The notes below the pieces were generated by a model. The model searched no databases, was not told the DNA's origin, and saw nothing but the letters and a program-made list of their open reading frames with translations. From assembly GCA_040755155.1 (NCBI GenBank), contig JBFMBP010000153.1, positions 42,010-106,009 on the forward strand: a stretch of DNA of 64,000 nucleotides, written 5' to 3'. Shown piece by piece: positions 43,292-53,113 of this stretch (position 1 is its first letter; each line of letters begins with the position of its first letter). The position numbers were made by a program, and so were the translations under genes. Source of the stretch: Candidatus Omnitrophota bacterium (GTDB lineage: Bacteria > Hinthialibacterota > Hinthialibacteria > Hinthialibacterales > Hinthialibacteraceae).

Positions 43292-44491
43292 TCAATAAAC
43301 GCCGTATTCTACCGTGAAGTCGGTCATGGCTTTGACGTTTTCTACTTGAGGATCGTCCTGCATGATGGCGCCCGCGTCCATGATGTAGCCGCCGTCTTGG
43401 GCTACGCCGTCGATGACTCTTTTGCAATATTCCCGCACTTCATCCGGCGTTCCGAAGGTGAGCAGTTCGTTGGGAATGCCGCCGCTGAGGCAGAATTTAT
43501 GGCCGACGGCCTTATGCACGGCGAAGATGTCGCCGCGGTCGACATGATAGATAATGGAACGTTCGGGCAGTTTGGCGATATGCTGCAAATGGCGGTCCCA
43601 ATCGCCTTCGGCGTAAAAGAGAACCTGATGGCCGAGTTTCCATATCTCCTCGATGATCTGCTTCATCATTGGCCAGCTGAAGCGTTCGAACTGTTCGTAG
43701 GAGATGAAGGGAACGCAGCCGCGATGCAGCCATATGGAGATGGGGACGTTTTTGCTGGGATCGGCGCCCGCCAGCGCGTTGAACATCATGTGCGGCATCA
43801 ACGCTTCGCAGGCGGCTTCGACTTTTTTCGGCTGCTTGAAGAGGTCAGAGCACAGCGGAATGAAGCCGCGCAGTTTGTCGGCGAGGATGTCGAAGGGCGA
43901 TTTCAGGCAGCCGGATATGGCGCCGACGGTGCCCGATTCCGCCCGCAGGCGCGCGTTTTGCTCGCCGAATTTGTTGAAATAGGTCAACATTCCCATGCCG
44001 CCCTTGAGCCAGGAAAGGTTGTTGCGAAAAGTGTTGGGCTGGCCGTTAGCGGCGACGTCGAGGTTGACGCGGGGCATCCAGACATTGGCGAGGAAACCGG
44101 TGGGATCTTCGATCAGCAGATCGTACTCGTCCGCGCGCATATAAGCGTTCTCTTCGTCCTTGGGTTCGATGTACTGAAAAGCGCTGTCGGGAGGGCAATC
44201 GACGCCGGGGATATGATAGTATTTCGTTCCCACGGAATCGACGAGGCCGGTCCAAACGTAAACCATATTGCCGACGGTGGCGTCCCAGTTAAAATCGGCG
44301 GCGCATTGGCGGACGGCGGCGAAAGCCAGGTCGAAGTCGTGCGTAACCTGCTGGCAGGTATAGCCCGCGTATTTCCCGGCAAATTCCGCCGCAAACGGGC
44401 GGATGGGAATGCGGTCCGGCTTTTCGTTGCGCATGGCAGCGACGTACCGCTTCAGTCTCTCTTGGTACAACTGCTCCATTTTCTCGCTCAT
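43292..44491 (-). CDS. UroD-family corrinoid methyltransferase (MtaA/CmuA-like)
   Basis: 399 aa from the ATG at 44491 (AGGGAT about 12 nt upstream; another ATG 6 codons earlier has no site). The protein belongs to the uroporphyrinogen decarboxylase superfamily: KPDRIPIRPFAAEFAGKYAG at the start, then FYAEGDWDRHLQHIAKLPE and HVDRGDIFAVHKAVGHKFCL with GGIPNELLTFGTPDEVREYC. Heme-type UroD enzymes lack the corrinoid context; here a corrinoid protein gene follows, so methyl transfer between a small substrate and the corrinoid is expected. The substrate (methanol, methoxylated compound or other) cannot be told. Confidence 0.85.
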   Translation of the reverse strand: MSEKMEQLYQERLKRYVAAMRNEKPDRIPIRPFAAEFAGKYAGYTCQQVTHDFDLAFAAVRQCAADFNWDATVGNMVYVWTGLVDSVGTKYYHIPGVDCPPDSAFQYIEPKDEENAYMRADEYDLLIEDPTGFLANVWMPRVNLDVAANGQPNTFRNNLSWLKGGMGMLTYFNKFGEQNARLRAESGTVGAISGCLKSPFDILADKLRGFIPLCSDLFKQPKKVEAACEALMPHMMFNALAGADPSKNVPISIWLHRGCVPFISYEQFERFSWPMMKQIIEEIWKLGHQVLFYAEGDWDRHLQHIAKLPERSIIYHVDRGDIFAVHKAVGHKFCLSGGIPNELLTFGTPDEVREYCKRVIDGVAQDGGYIMDAGAIMQDDPQVENVKAMTDFTVEYGVY

Positions 44492-44560
44492 AGGAAAATA
44501 TCCCTTCATTTGCGAATCGATTTTAACGAATGCTTTTTCATTAAAGTACTATAAGGAGAA

Positions 44561-44832
44561 TGGCTACGCTTCGCTTTGATCCCACCCTACGCGACTGCGC
44601 GACTGCGTTTTTGAATCACGAAACCGCGAAAAAACTCGAATTCCACGAATTTTTCGAATCGTGGATATGACGGTTTTTGGGGATTCCACGAAAAATGCCT
44701 TTTCACAGCTTGATTTCTTGCCCCAGTGTTTTTTTCGCTTTTTTTCGTGCATTTCTTTTTCATTTCGTGTTTTCGTGATTCAAAACGATGATCGCCATAG
44801 AACCATTCAACTTTTTATTGCGCGTAACATGA
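44561..44832. repeat. Composite repeat region between UroD-like and RND genes
   Basis: Begins with a GTGGGCTACGC-type palindrome (44561-44590) and continues with segments shared with other repeats here (TTTTTGAATCACGAAACCGC; GTGTTTTCGTGATTCAAAA) and the end motif GCGCGTAACATGA at 44820-44832, the complement of TCATGTTACGCGC. The 44.5-45.07 kb gap has no convincing gene; it also holds GATGAAT tandem repeats at 45020-45080. Confidence 0.6.
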
Positions 44833-45073
44833 ATTAATTGTATAAGATATTCGGTATTTCTTCGCCCCCATATCGATGAAGAATATTGAAATTCCAATTC
44901 TATTCGATTACCAAATGAAAGGGCGTTCGTCAAGCGAAACAGCCGGAATTCCTAACGAAATCCCGGCTGCTCTCCACGGCTTTTATCAGGAATGGTCATG
45001 GGCGGAAAAAAAACTTCGCCTTTGCCACCCCAAATTCATCATTCATCATTCATCATTCATCACTCATCATTCA

Positions 45074-48000
45074 TCATTGCTTTTCATGTCCGAACAATAA
45101 ATTATAAATCACAGGAATGACGATCAATGTAAACAGCGTCGAAGCGAAAATGCCGAAGATGATCGACCACGCCAAGCCGCTGAAAATCGGATCCAGCGTT
45201 ATGACGATATTGCCAAGCAGCGACGTGCCCGCTGTCAGCACGATGGGCCGCAGGCGCACCGCTCCCGACTCGATCAGAGCGTCCCTCAGCGATTTTCCTT
45301 CTTTGAGAGCGTTATGAATAAAGTCGATGAGGATGATGGCGTTGCGCACGACAATTCCCGCCAGCGCGATCATGCCAATCATCGCTGTCGCCGTGAAGAA
45401 AGTGGGGTCTTGATAGCCGCCGACGGGATGGTTGGTTAACAGATTGAGCAAGAAAAAGCCGGGCATGATGCCGATCATCGTCAAAGGTATGGCGATCATG
45501 ATTACCACCGGCATGAAGAAGGAGCCGGTTTCGATAATCAAGAGAATATAGATGCCCAACAGAGCCGCCCCGAAGGCGATGCCGAGATCGCGGAAAACAT
45601 CGAGGGTGATATTCCATTCGCCCTCGCCGCTCCAATGGATCGTGAATCCCGGCGGCAAGGGATTTTTCTTAAAGTGGGATTGCAATTCGAGAATAGCCTC
45701 CGCTGGAGCGCGTCCCGCCATCTCGGCGAAGACGTAGACGACGCGTTCAAGATTTTTGTGATAAATGGAGATGTCCTGCGTGGTCTTTTTGAATTTTCCC
45801 AATTCCGCCATCTGCACCAATTCTCCCGAATCGCCATGCACGGCGACGCGAGCGAGACGGTCGGGGCTGGAGCGTTCGTCGCGAGGCAAGCGCAGGCGGA
45901 TCGTCAAAGGATTTCTTTCCGAAGGAGCATGCACCGCTCCGGCGTCAATGCCGCCCAATGCGATTTTCAGATTCTGGGCGATAGTTTCGGGAGTAACGCC
46001 ATTCAACGCTGCCTTCTCCCGATCCACTTCGAAGACGAATTTCGGTTGAGCGTATTCCACCGTATCGTCCACATCGACCATGGCGTAAACTTTCTCCATT
46101 TGGGCGCGCACGGTCTTGGCCGCCGCGACGATCTCGTCGTAGGATTTCTCCGGCGTTCCATAGATTTCCGCCACGACGGTGGCGATGACGGGCGGCCCCG
46201 GCGGCGCTTCCACGATTTTTACGTTGGCCGAATATTTTTTAGCGATGGCGGTAATGTCGTTGCGCAGCCGGAGGGCGATAGTATGGCTCTGCTGCTTGCG
46301 GTATTTCTTGTGGGCGAGATTGATGCGGATGTCGGCCATATTCTCGGACTGGCGGAAGTAGTAATGACGCACCATGCCGTTGAAGTCCATCGGCGAGGAG
46401 GTTCCCACATAGGAAGTAAAATCGGTAACTTCGGGGACGCGGCGCAGAAAATCCTCATACTCGCGCGCAACGGCGTCGGTCTGCTCCAACGTCGTCCCTT
46501 CCGGCATGTCGATGACGAGTTGCAGTTCGTTTTTGTTGTCGAACGGCAGCATCTTCAACGGCACCCAACCATAAATGGCGGGCAATGCCGAGGCGAACAA
46601 CAAGACGATTACCCCCAAAACCAAAAGATAAGAAAGCGGACGCGAGTCAATGAAGGGACCGAGGATGGCGTTATATAGCCGATAGACGACGCTGGATTTG
46701 AGATTATACCCTTCTTCCTTGGCCTCGGCGTAAACCTTCTTCATGACGTGATACGTCATCCAAGGCGTAACGGTAAAAGCTACCAGCAGCGACATCAGCA
46801 TTGCCAGAGGAACATTTAGCGCCATCGGCGCCATATAGGGTCCCATCATGCCCGTGATGAAAAACATGGGGAGAAACGAGACAATAACCGCCAGCGTAGC
46901 CAGAATGACGGGCGGACGCACTTCATCCACGGCGTACAATACCGAATCGCGCGGCCCCCGGATTTTCAAGGCGAAGTGGCGATAGATATTTTCCACATCC
47001 ACAATAGGATCGTCGACGACCAGCCCCAACGACAACGTCAACGCGAAGAGCGTCACCCGGTTGATGGTGTAGCCGAGAAGCAAGTTGAAGAAGAGCGTCA
47101 ACGCGAAGGCGATGGGCACGGCGAAGGCGACGATCAATCCTTCGCGCCATCCCAAGATATAAGAGATAAGAGCGATGACGGTGATGACGGCGACAAGCAG
47201 ACCCTCCACCAGTTCGTTGACTTTGTCGTTGGCCGTCTCTCCGTAATTACGCGTAATGAGGACATGGACATTGTCAGGGATGACATGACGCTTGATCTCT
47301 TCCAATCGCGAGAGAATTTCGTCCACCACCCAGACGGCGTTGGTTCCTTTGGTTTTGGCGAAAGCGATCGTCACCGCCGGGACGCTTTTGTTCATCGTCT
47401 CTTTCGAAATGTTGACCTTATGATGAGCAGCGGGGCCGAATCCAGCGCGGGTATATGTTTCCATTTCCGCCGGTCCGTCGATGATATTGACGACGTCGCG
47501 CAGATAGACGGGCTGGGATTCATAGACGCCGACCACCAGGTTCTTCAATTCTTCGATCGAACCGAAAACCGTCGATCCTTCCAATAGAATGTCGGCGTTG
47601 TCCTTTTCGTAGGAACCGGCGGGAATGTTGACGTTCGTTGCGCGGATTTTTTCCACGATGTCCAACGGAGACAATGAATAAGCCATTAATCGTTCGCGGT
47701 CGAATTCGATGCGCACCTGCCGCGGCGGACCGCCGACGATGAACGTGTTGCCCACATTCTTCACTCCTTGCAGGCGATCGATCGCTTCTTCGGCAACGCG
47801 GCGCAGCGTATAGATATCCGCGTCATCGCTATAGAGCGTCAAATTCAAAATAGGAACATCGTCTATCTCGACAGGCTTGACCACCCAGCCGGAAACTATC
47901 GAGGGAACTTTATCGATATTGGATTCGATTTTGTTGTATAACTTAAGCAGGCTTTTTTCCCGATCCTGTCCGACGTAAAAACGCACGGTAACGACGGCCT

Positions 48001-48301
48001 GGCCGGGGCGCGATGTGGAATAGACGTACTCCACGCCGTCAATCTGCCACAGTAATTTTTCCAGCCGCGTAGCCACAAGCCGCTCCACCTCTTCGGCGGA
48101 CGCGCCCGGCGCGCTGACGTATACATCCGCGAAGGGCACGACGATCTGCGGCTCTTCCTCGCGGGGCGTAATCATTAATGCCGCCATTCCCGCCACCAGG
48201 GAAAGCAGGATGAGGACGATGGAAAGATTCGAATCGAGAAAGACGGCGACGATCTTGCTGAAAAACGAGAGATGCTTCTTCGGTTCCACGATCCACCTCA
48301 C
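45074..48301 (-). CDS. RND-family efflux pump permease
   Basis: 1075 aa. Start GTG at 48301 overlaps the adaptor stop (GTGA). Twelve transmembrane helices in the RND layout, with two large periplasmic loops. Helix 4 carries LGLVVDDPIVDVENIYRHFA, with the proton-relay Asp pair intact, and helices 2-3 read TLFFNLLLGYTINRVTLFAL. PREEEPQIVVPFADVYV near the start and REEEPQ are typical of the HAE1/CzcA-like group that pumps hydrophobic compounds or metals. It should form a trimer in the inner membrane with the adaptor encoded upstream; no outer-membrane TolC-like gene is adjacent. Confidence 0.93.
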   Translation of the reverse strand: MRWIVEPKKHLSFFSKIVAVFLDSNLSIVLILLSLVAGMAALMITPREEEPQIVVPFADVYVSAPGASAEEVERLVATRLEKLLWQIDGVEYVYSTSRPGQAVVTVRFYVGQDREKSLLKLYNKIESNIDKVPSIVSGWVVKPVEIDDVPILNLTLYSDDADIYTLRRVAEEAIDRLQGVKNVGNTFIVGGPPRQVRIEFDRERLMAYSLSPLDIVEKIRATNVNIPAGSYEKDNADILLEGSTVFGSIEELKNLVVGVYESQPVYLRDVVNIIDGPAEMETYTRAGFGPAAHHKVNISKETMNKSVPAVTIAFAKTKGTNAVWVVDEILSRLEEIKRHVIPDNVHVLITRNYGETANDKVNELVEGLLVAVITVIALISYILGWREGLIVAFAVPIAFALTLFFNLLLGYTINRVTLFALTLSLGLVVDDPIVDVENIYRHFALKIRGPRDSVLYAVDEVRPPVILATLAVIVSFLPMFFITGMMGPYMAPMALNVPLAMLMSLLVAFTVTPWMTYHVMKKVYAEAKEEGYNLKSSVVYRLYNAILGPFIDSRPLSYLLVLGVIVLLFASALPAIYGWVPLKMLPFDNKNELQLVIDMPEGTTLEQTDAVAREYEDFLRRVPEVTDFTSYVGTSSPMDFNGMVRHYYFRQSENMADIRINLAHKKYRKQQSHTIALRLRNDITAIAKKYSANVKIVEAPPGPPVIATVVAEIYGTPEKSYDEIVAAAKTVRAQMEKVYAMVDVDDTVEYAQPKFVFEVDREKAALNGVTPETIAQNLKIALGGIDAGAVHAPSERNPLTIRLRLPRDERSSPDRLARVAVHGDSGELVQMAELGKFKKTTQDISIYHKNLERVVYVFAEMAGRAPAEAILELQSHFKKNPLPPGFTIHWSGEGEWNITLDVFRDLGIAFGAALLGIYILLIIETGSFFMPVVIMIAIPLTMIGIMPGFFLLNLLTNHPVGGYQDPTFFTATAMIGMIALAGIVVRNAIILIDFIHNALKEGKSLRDALIESGAVRLRPIVLTAGTSLLGNIVITLDPIFSGLAWSIIFGIFASTLFTLIVIPVIYNLLFGHEKQ

Positions 48302-49368
48302 GCTTTCCGAGACGGAACGACGATCTCATCGCCTTCCGACAGGCCGGAGAGTATCTCCACGTTCTTGTCGAATTTCATTCCCGTACGGATGGAACGAGTG
48401 GTCAATACGCCTTCTTTTTTCATGGTAACGATTTCCAATTGTCCCACCTTGCGCACGGCGTCCGCCGGAATGACGAGACATTTGACCGGGTCGAGCGGGA
48501 TGCGGATGCGTCCATACATGCCGGGATAGATGCCTCCCTCTCGGGGAATGGAAACTTTGACGACGACGGAGCGGCTAGCTGGATTGGCGGAAGGAACGAT
48601 CTCTTCCACCGTCCCCGTCATTTCCTGACTAATGGCGTCGATGACTACCGGCGCGGAATCGCCGATCTTCAGCCGCCCAGAAAGTTGTTCGCGCACGGCG
48701 ACCTCGACGCGCAGATTGCTGGGATCGTACATGGTGAGAAGGGTTTTGCCGGGAGTGGCGATATCGCCGGGATCGCAGTATTTCTCGGTGATGGTCCCAT
48801 CGATGGGGGCGAAGATTTTAGCGTTGGAAAGCATCACGTCCGCTTCTCGCACTTGTTGGTTGGCTTGTTCCAAGCGCGCCGCAGCGATTTGTTCGGCGTT
48901 GGCGGCGTCGTCCAACGTATTTTGAGTGATGGATTGGGTTTTCAACAGCGATTCGAAGCGCTGCCGGTCTTTTTTCGCTTTATCCAATACGGCTTGAGCC
49001 GCTTCGACGGCGTTGCGGGTTTGCTGCAAACGGGCGCGCAGATCGCGGTCGTCCAGCGTAATTAGCAAATCGCCTTTCTTCGCCTGACTGCCGGGCCGGA
49101 CGGCGACGGTTTCGATGGCGGCGAGAATTTTGCTGGCGATATTAGTCGTGCTGCGGGACTGAATGGAGCCGACGGCTTCGGCGCTCTGATCGGCCATGAT
49201 ATAGGTGGCGGCGACCGTAGACGCGTCTTTCGCTTCTTCTTGCCGATCCTCCAATAATCCGGGACCGATGCGTCCTTTGGTAAACGACCCCTGCATCCAC
49301 ATCAGCATCAGAAAGAGAACGGCAAGGCTTACAGTGGCTAATACGATATTCTTTACTATTTTCATCAT
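48298..49368 (-). CDS. RND periplasmic adaptor (membrane fusion protein)
   Basis: 356 aa with an N-terminal membrane anchor (about 6-26). Lipoyl/barrel-sandwich halves flank a coiled-coil hairpin: IETVAVRPGSQAKKGDLLIT leads into ARLQQTRNAVEAAQAVLDKA, and after the hairpin KIFAPIDGTITEKYCDPGDI closes the sandwich. Then a beta-barrel domain (LSGRLKIGDSAPVVIDAI, PREGGIYPGMYGRIRI). It links the RND permease to an outer-membrane channel. The two genes overlap by 4 bp and form an operon, adaptor first. Two start ATGs are adjacent. Confidence 0.93.
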   Translation of the reverse strand: MMKIVKNIVLATVSLAVLFLMLMWMQGSFTKGRIGPGLLEDRQEEAKDASTVAATYIMADQSAEAVGSIQSRSTTNIASKILAAIETVAVRPGSQAKKGDLLITLDDRDLRARLQQTRNAVEAAQAVLDKAKKDRQRFESLLKTQSITQNTLDDAANAEQIAAARLEQANQQVREADVMLSNAKIFAPIDGTITEKYCDPGDIATPGKTLLTMYDPSNLRVEVAVREQLSGRLKIGDSAPVVIDAISQEMTGTVEEIVPSANPASRSVVVKVSIPREGGIYPGMYGRIRIPLDPVKCLVIPADAVRKVGQLEIVTMKKEGVLTTRSIRTGMKFDKNVEILSGLSEGDEIVVPSRKA

Positions 49369-49508
49369 GATTCACCCTATAATTATGTTATTTGGCCAAT
49401 TTGCCAAATAGGAATACAGTAATTATTATAATGGCAAAATTCATGAATGCCAAACAGAAATTAGAAAAAATGATCTACTATCAAAAGAGCAAATCACAAA
49501 TGAAGTAA

Positions 49509-50123
49509 TTACGGCAACTTGCAGTCTTCAATATCCGCGTTGGCGCTGCTGGTTTTCGCCGTCAAATCGTCGCGCAGAAAGCCATGCTTCTCGTCCGCGA
49601 TAATATCGCCTTTGGAAGTCAAGCCGTTCGTGGGATCGTAGGGACGCCGGGGATACGATTGGCGCGTCTTATCCGGCCCCCATCCCCAAACCCAATATGA
49701 GCCGTGCAGCGTATCGACAGGCAGGTTTTTTTTATGAGCGACGTATAGATACCACCCTACCGGCAAGCCGTCGCCGCGGTTGTCGCCGATGCGCACGCCG
49801 GTAATGTCGATAAAAGGATCAAAGGGTATCGTGGCGACAAAAGCGACGGGCGACGTCAATCCCGCCATATTGTACGTCGCCTCTATTTGTTCTTCGTCGC
49901 AAAGCCCGCACGGCCAGCCCGGCCGCCGGAAAGGAGGGCTGTTATGATCGATGCGGTACATGTTAACGGCGTCGGACAAGGTGCGTATATCGGCCATAGA
50001 GCGAGTCGCCAAAGCGCGCACCCGCGCATTGAGGAAATTGGGAACGGCGATCGCCGCCAATATCCCGATAATAGCGACGACGATCAACAGTTCAATTAAA
50101 GTAAAACCCTTCAAGCGCCGCAT
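49509..50123 (-). CDS. Type II/IV prepilin-like protein
   Basis: 204 aa. The N-terminus MRRLKGFTLIELLIVVAIIG is a perfect class III (prepilin) signal: short basic leader, cleavage after Gly, Phe+1 methylated and Glu+5. A hydrophobic helix then passes to a head rich in Trp, Pro and Cys (WPCGLC), with a C-terminal Cys (DIEDCKLP) that may form a disulfide. The head resembles the large prepilin-like families (DUF1559/pseudopilin type) common in Planctomycetota-like bacteria. It lacks neighbours of the pilus machinery and may be a minor or secreted pseudopilin. Confidence 0.88.
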   Translation of the reverse strand: MRRLKGFTLIELLIVVAIIGILAAIAVPNFLNARVRALATRSMADIRTLSDAVNMYRIDHNSPPFRRPGWPCGLCDEEQIEATYNMAGLTSPVAFVATIPFDPFIDITGVRIGDNRGDGLPVGWYLYVAHKKNLPVDTLHGSYWVWGWGPDKTRQSYPRRPYDPTNGLTSKGDIIADEKHGFLRDDLTAKTSSANADIEDCKLP

Positions 50124-50418
50124 GACATTCTCCTCTCCTCGCTCATAGTCGAATTATCATCTCATAGAAAGGATGATTCTACAAGATTGCGATTAAAAGT
50201 GGGATTCGTTTCCTTAATTCATATTATGCCTGTTGGCAGAGCGGGCGTTCCGCTTGCAAAAGCGAAATACGATGAATGCAAAGATGCTCGCACTCCCATT
50301 TTAACTTACGCTATATAGGACGTTTCTGCATGAACCTTGTCTTATTCGCGATATTATATATGATATCATCAGTCTAACCTATAATCGCCAGACATGGAGA
50401 ATTTATCCGAGGAAGATG

Positions 50419-50943
50419 ATGAGCAAGATGAATCGTGATTTGAATTACTACATGTCTTTGCCGTATAAAATAGAAATCGAACCATTGCGAGAAGAGGATG
50501 GCGGCGGCTTCGAAGCCTTTATCCCTCAATTGGGCAGAATGACGATGACCGCCGCTGGCGACACGGAAGAAGAGGCTATACAAATACTAAGAGAAGTGAA
50601 GGAAACTCTCTTTTCTCATTGGATCGAAGAAGGTTTTCCCATTCCCGAACCGGAGGAGGAATCTCCCTACAACGGCAGAATTCTGGTTCGGACGACAAAA
50701 GAATTGCACCGGGAATTGGCTATCGAAGCCAAAAAACAGGGTGTAAGTCTTAACGCTTTTATCAACCAATCTCTTTTGTTGGGTTACACTTTTCAATCTT
50801 TCAAGATGAATCTGGAGAAGATTTGTTCCCATTGGTCGGCGGGCAGCGCTTCGCAATTTAAAATCGAATTGAATATCGGCGTTTCCGATTTTTCTTCTCT
50901 CGAATCTCTGCCGCCGGAGAACAAATTACATCTTGTCGCATAA
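50419..50943 (+). CDS. HicB-like antitoxin with C-terminal extension
   Basis: 174 aa from the ATG at 50419 (GAGGA 5-6 nt upstream; ATGs at 50416 and 50428 are alternatives). Residues 12-75 form the HicB partial RNase-H-like fold (YKIEIEPLREEDGGGFEAF, then GDTEEEAIQILREVKETL). Residues 88-120 form a ribbon-helix-helix DNA-binding domain (GRILVRTTKELHRELAIEAK, then GVSLNAFINQSLLLG). The final 50 residues are an extension, possibly the chaperone-addiction region seen in antitoxins that need a SecB-like chaperone. The next gene, 14 bp away, is such a SecB-like protein. No HicA-like toxin is found upstream or downstream. Confidence 0.75.
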   Translation: MSKMNRDLNYYMSLPYKIEIEPLREEDGGGFEAFIPQLGRMTMTAAGDTEEEAIQILREVKETLFSHWIEEGFPIPEPEEESPYNGRILVRTTKELHRELAIEAKKQGVSLNAFINQSLLLGYTFQSFKMNLEKICSHWSAGSASQFKIELNIGVSDFSSLESLPPENKLHLVA

Positions 50944-50957
50944 CCAAGGTTATGATA

Positions 50958-51491
50958 ATGCCGAAAAAAAACGAAGAATCTTTGCAGATTTTGTTTCAAC
51001 AATTCCGCGAATTCCTTCGGGAGTTGGAGCTCAAACGCATTTGGATCAGCCGCATTCACGCTGATTTGTTTGATGAAACTCCTAAAAAAAATGAATGTAT
51101 CAATATTCATTTGAATAGCACAGCGGAATATAAAAATCTTGACGGCAACCGAGCAAAAGCGTCGACATCTTATCGATTATGCGCCGAAGATAACAATAAA
51201 AATGCGATCCTGAATATCGAGTTTGTAATCGATTCGGAATATGATTCCAAAACACCGTTTACGGATGAGTTGTTCGCCCTGTTTACGCAAAATGTCTTAC
51301 CTTCTCAAGTCTATCCCTACGCTCGCGAATTTATCCAAAACGCCGCCGCTCGCATGGGATTTTCTCCTTTAACCATGCCGCTTTGGAAAGCGCCTCCAAT
51401 TGCCTCGACTGCGAAGAAAAAAGCAGCGATGAAAAAATCCGACCCCAAAAAATCGGCGGCAAAGATTAAAACCCGATCTTCCAAAACTTAA
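50958..51491 (+). CDS. SecB-like chaperone
   Basis: 177 aa from the ATG at 50958 (AAGG 9 nt upstream). The segment PYAREFIQNAAARMGFSPLT followed by MPL is the C-terminal signature of SecB (WPYaREyis...MGlppl), and the preceding strands (NIHLNSTAEYKN, ILNIEFVIDSEYDS) fit its beta-sheet. The tail is Lys-rich and low-complexity (KKKAAMKKSDPKKSAAKIKT). It lies 14 bp after the HicB-like gene, the arrangement of toxin-antitoxin-chaperone (TAC) systems, in which the chaperone folds and protects an unstable antitoxin. Confidence 0.75.
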   Translation: MPKKNEESLQILFQQFREFLRELELKRIWISRIHADLFDETPKKNECINIHLNSTAEYKNLDGNRAKASTSYRLCAEDNNKNAILNIEFVIDSEYDSKTPFTDELFALFTQNVLPSQVYPYAREFIQNAAARMGFSPLTMPLWKAPPIASTAKKKAAMKKSDPKKSAAKIKTRSSKT

Positions 51492-51570
51492 TAACATCGC
51501 AGGGATTCTCCATTCTCATTTTTAAAACCTCCTTTACAATATACAAAAACGTAAAGCGAGGTAAACGCTC

Positions 51571-52146
51571 ATGGCTCATACACCCTCCACTATGCTTCCC
51601 TTAGGAACGGCGGCGCCGGATTTCTCGCTGCCGGATACGAAGGGGAATATCGTTTCTCTAAGCGATTTCGCCGATGCCCCCGCGCTGCTGGTTATGTTTA
51701 TCTGCAACCATTGCCCCTTCGTCAAGCATGTGCGCGGCGAACTGGCGCGGCTGGGCGTGGATTACGCCCAACGCGGCGCCGCTATTGTCGCCATCAGCGC
51801 CAACGATGCGGAAAATTATCCCGACGATAGTCCCGCTAAAATGGCGGAAGAGGTTCAATCCGCCGGATACGTCTTTCCCTATCTCTACGACGAATCGCAA
51901 GAGATAGCTAAAGCGTATCGCGCCGCCTGCACGCCGGATTTCTTTCTTTTCGATAAAAATCGTAAACTCGCCTATCGGGGTCAATTGGACGACAGCCGTC
52001 CCGGCAACGATAAGCCCATTACCGGCGCCGATCTGCGAGCGGCTCTCGACTCCGTTTTGGCGGGTGAAGAATGTTCCATGGCGCAAAAGCCCAGCGCGGG
52101 ATGCAATATCAAATGGAAAAAGGGAAACGAGCCGGATTACGCCTAG
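51571..52146 (+). CDS. Peroxiredoxin/thioredoxin-fold protein
   Basis: 191 aa, GAGGT upstream. Thioredoxin fold: LGTAAPDFSLPDTKGNIVSL at the start, FICNHCPFVKHVRGELARLG with a CNHC (CxxC) redox pair, and YRAACTPDFFLFDKNRKLAY with the cis-Pro segment. No signal peptide, so probably cytoplasmic. This subgroup (AhpC/TSA-like with CNHCP) is widespread, and its redox partner is not known. The C-terminal part (AGEECSMAQKPSAGCNIKW) has two more Cys. Monocistronic. Confidence 0.88.
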   Translation: MAHTPSTMLPLGTAAPDFSLPDTKGNIVSLSDFADAPALLVMFICNHCPFVKHVRGELARLGVDYAQRGAAIVAISANDAENYPDDSPAKMAEEVQSAGYVFPYLYDESQEIAKAYRAACTPDFFLFDKNRKLAYRGQLDDSRPGNDKPITGADLRAALDSVLAGEECSMAQKPSAGCNIKWKKGNEPDYA

Positions 52147-52250
52147 AACGCTCCGCTGGTTCACGAATTCCTAACGATTATCCTTCTTTTCTCGCCAATT
52201 TTTCGGGATAGGATAAAGCATGATTTTATTGTAAATATAGGAGCGATTCT

Positions 52251-53084
52251 ATGAAACTTCGGCGTTCGATTCTTGTAAGTTTTTTCATTGGGATTTTGAC
52301 GATCTCCCTCTCTCCCGTTCGGGCTTTGGAAAACCAAGAAACGGCGTTAAAACCTTCGGCGAAGGCTGGATATCACATTTACGCCCACTCCCATAACGAT
52401 TATGAACACGAGCGTCCCCTGTTGGACGCTTTGGATAACCGCTGCTACAGCGTGGAAGCGGATATCTGGCTGGTGGACGGAGAAATTCTGGTTTCCCATA
52501 ACGAAGGAAAATACAAAGGCGGATTGAAGGAGCTTTATCTCGATCCTTTGCAGAAGTTGGTCGATCAAAAAGGCTTCGTCTTTGGAGACGGCGAAACGGT
52601 TTATTTATGGCTGGACATTAAAGATGCCCGCCCCGAATTGAGACCGGTTCTGCATGAGCTGCTGAATCGCTATTCCATGTTCACTGTCTATACCGATAAG
52701 GAAATCAAGGCGGGACCGGTTACGGCGATTTTGACGGGAGACGCGGAATCCAAAACCCGGTTCGTCGAACAATTCCCCGTCCGGAAATTCTGCCGCGACA
52801 GCAATGACTATAAATCCGGCGATCCCAAAGCGGACAATCGATGGACATGGTACGCCCCGAATTGGAGGAATTATATCCAATGGAATGGAGTAGGCGAAAT
52901 CGCGCCTGAGCAATACGCAAAACTAGTGGAAATGGTCAACGACGTTCACGCCAAGGGGCGAAAAATCCGCTTTTGGAGCGTTCCCGACAAACCCAGTTTT
53001 TGGAAATTGGCGCTGGAAACCGGAATCGATCTCATCAATACCGACAACCTGACGGATTTGAATCGATTTCTGGAACAACAATAA
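52251..53084 (+). CDS. Secreted PLC/GDPD-like phosphodiesterase
   Basis: 277 aa with a signal peptide (hydrophobic 8-24). The TIM-barrel phosphodiesterase signature appears at HSHNDYEHERPLLDALDN (catalytic His), CYSVEADIWLVDGEILVSHN (Glu/Asp metal ligands and second His), and at the end LETGIDLINTDNL. The layout fits the AIM6-like or PI-PLC-like branch of glycerophosphodiester phosphodiesterases, which cleave phosphodiesters of glycerol or inositol lipids. It lies alone, after a 104-bp gap, with AGGAG before the ATG. Substrate unknown. Confidence 0.8.
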   Translation: MKLRRSILVSFFIGILTISLSPVRALENQETALKPSAKAGYHIYAHSHNDYEHERPLLDALDNRCYSVEADIWLVDGEILVSHNEGKYKGGLKELYLDPLQKLVDQKGFVFGDGETVYLWLDIKDARPELRPVLHELLNRYSMFTVYTDKEIKAGPVTAILTGDAESKTRFVEQFPVRKFCRDSNDYKSGDPKADNRWTWYAPNWRNYIQWNGVGEIAPEQYAKLVEMVNDVHAKGRKIRFWSVPDKPSFWKLALETGIDLINTDNLTDLNRFLEQQ

Positions 53085-53113
53085 CAAACCTAATGAATTG
53101 ATCCGTAGATCCA

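Noticed and set aside
42962-44554. Long plus-strand reading frame (about 530 codons) opposite the UroD-like gene
   Set aside because: It lies antisense to a gene with strong family motifs and a ribosome binding site, has no recognisable domain, and starts within repeat sequence.
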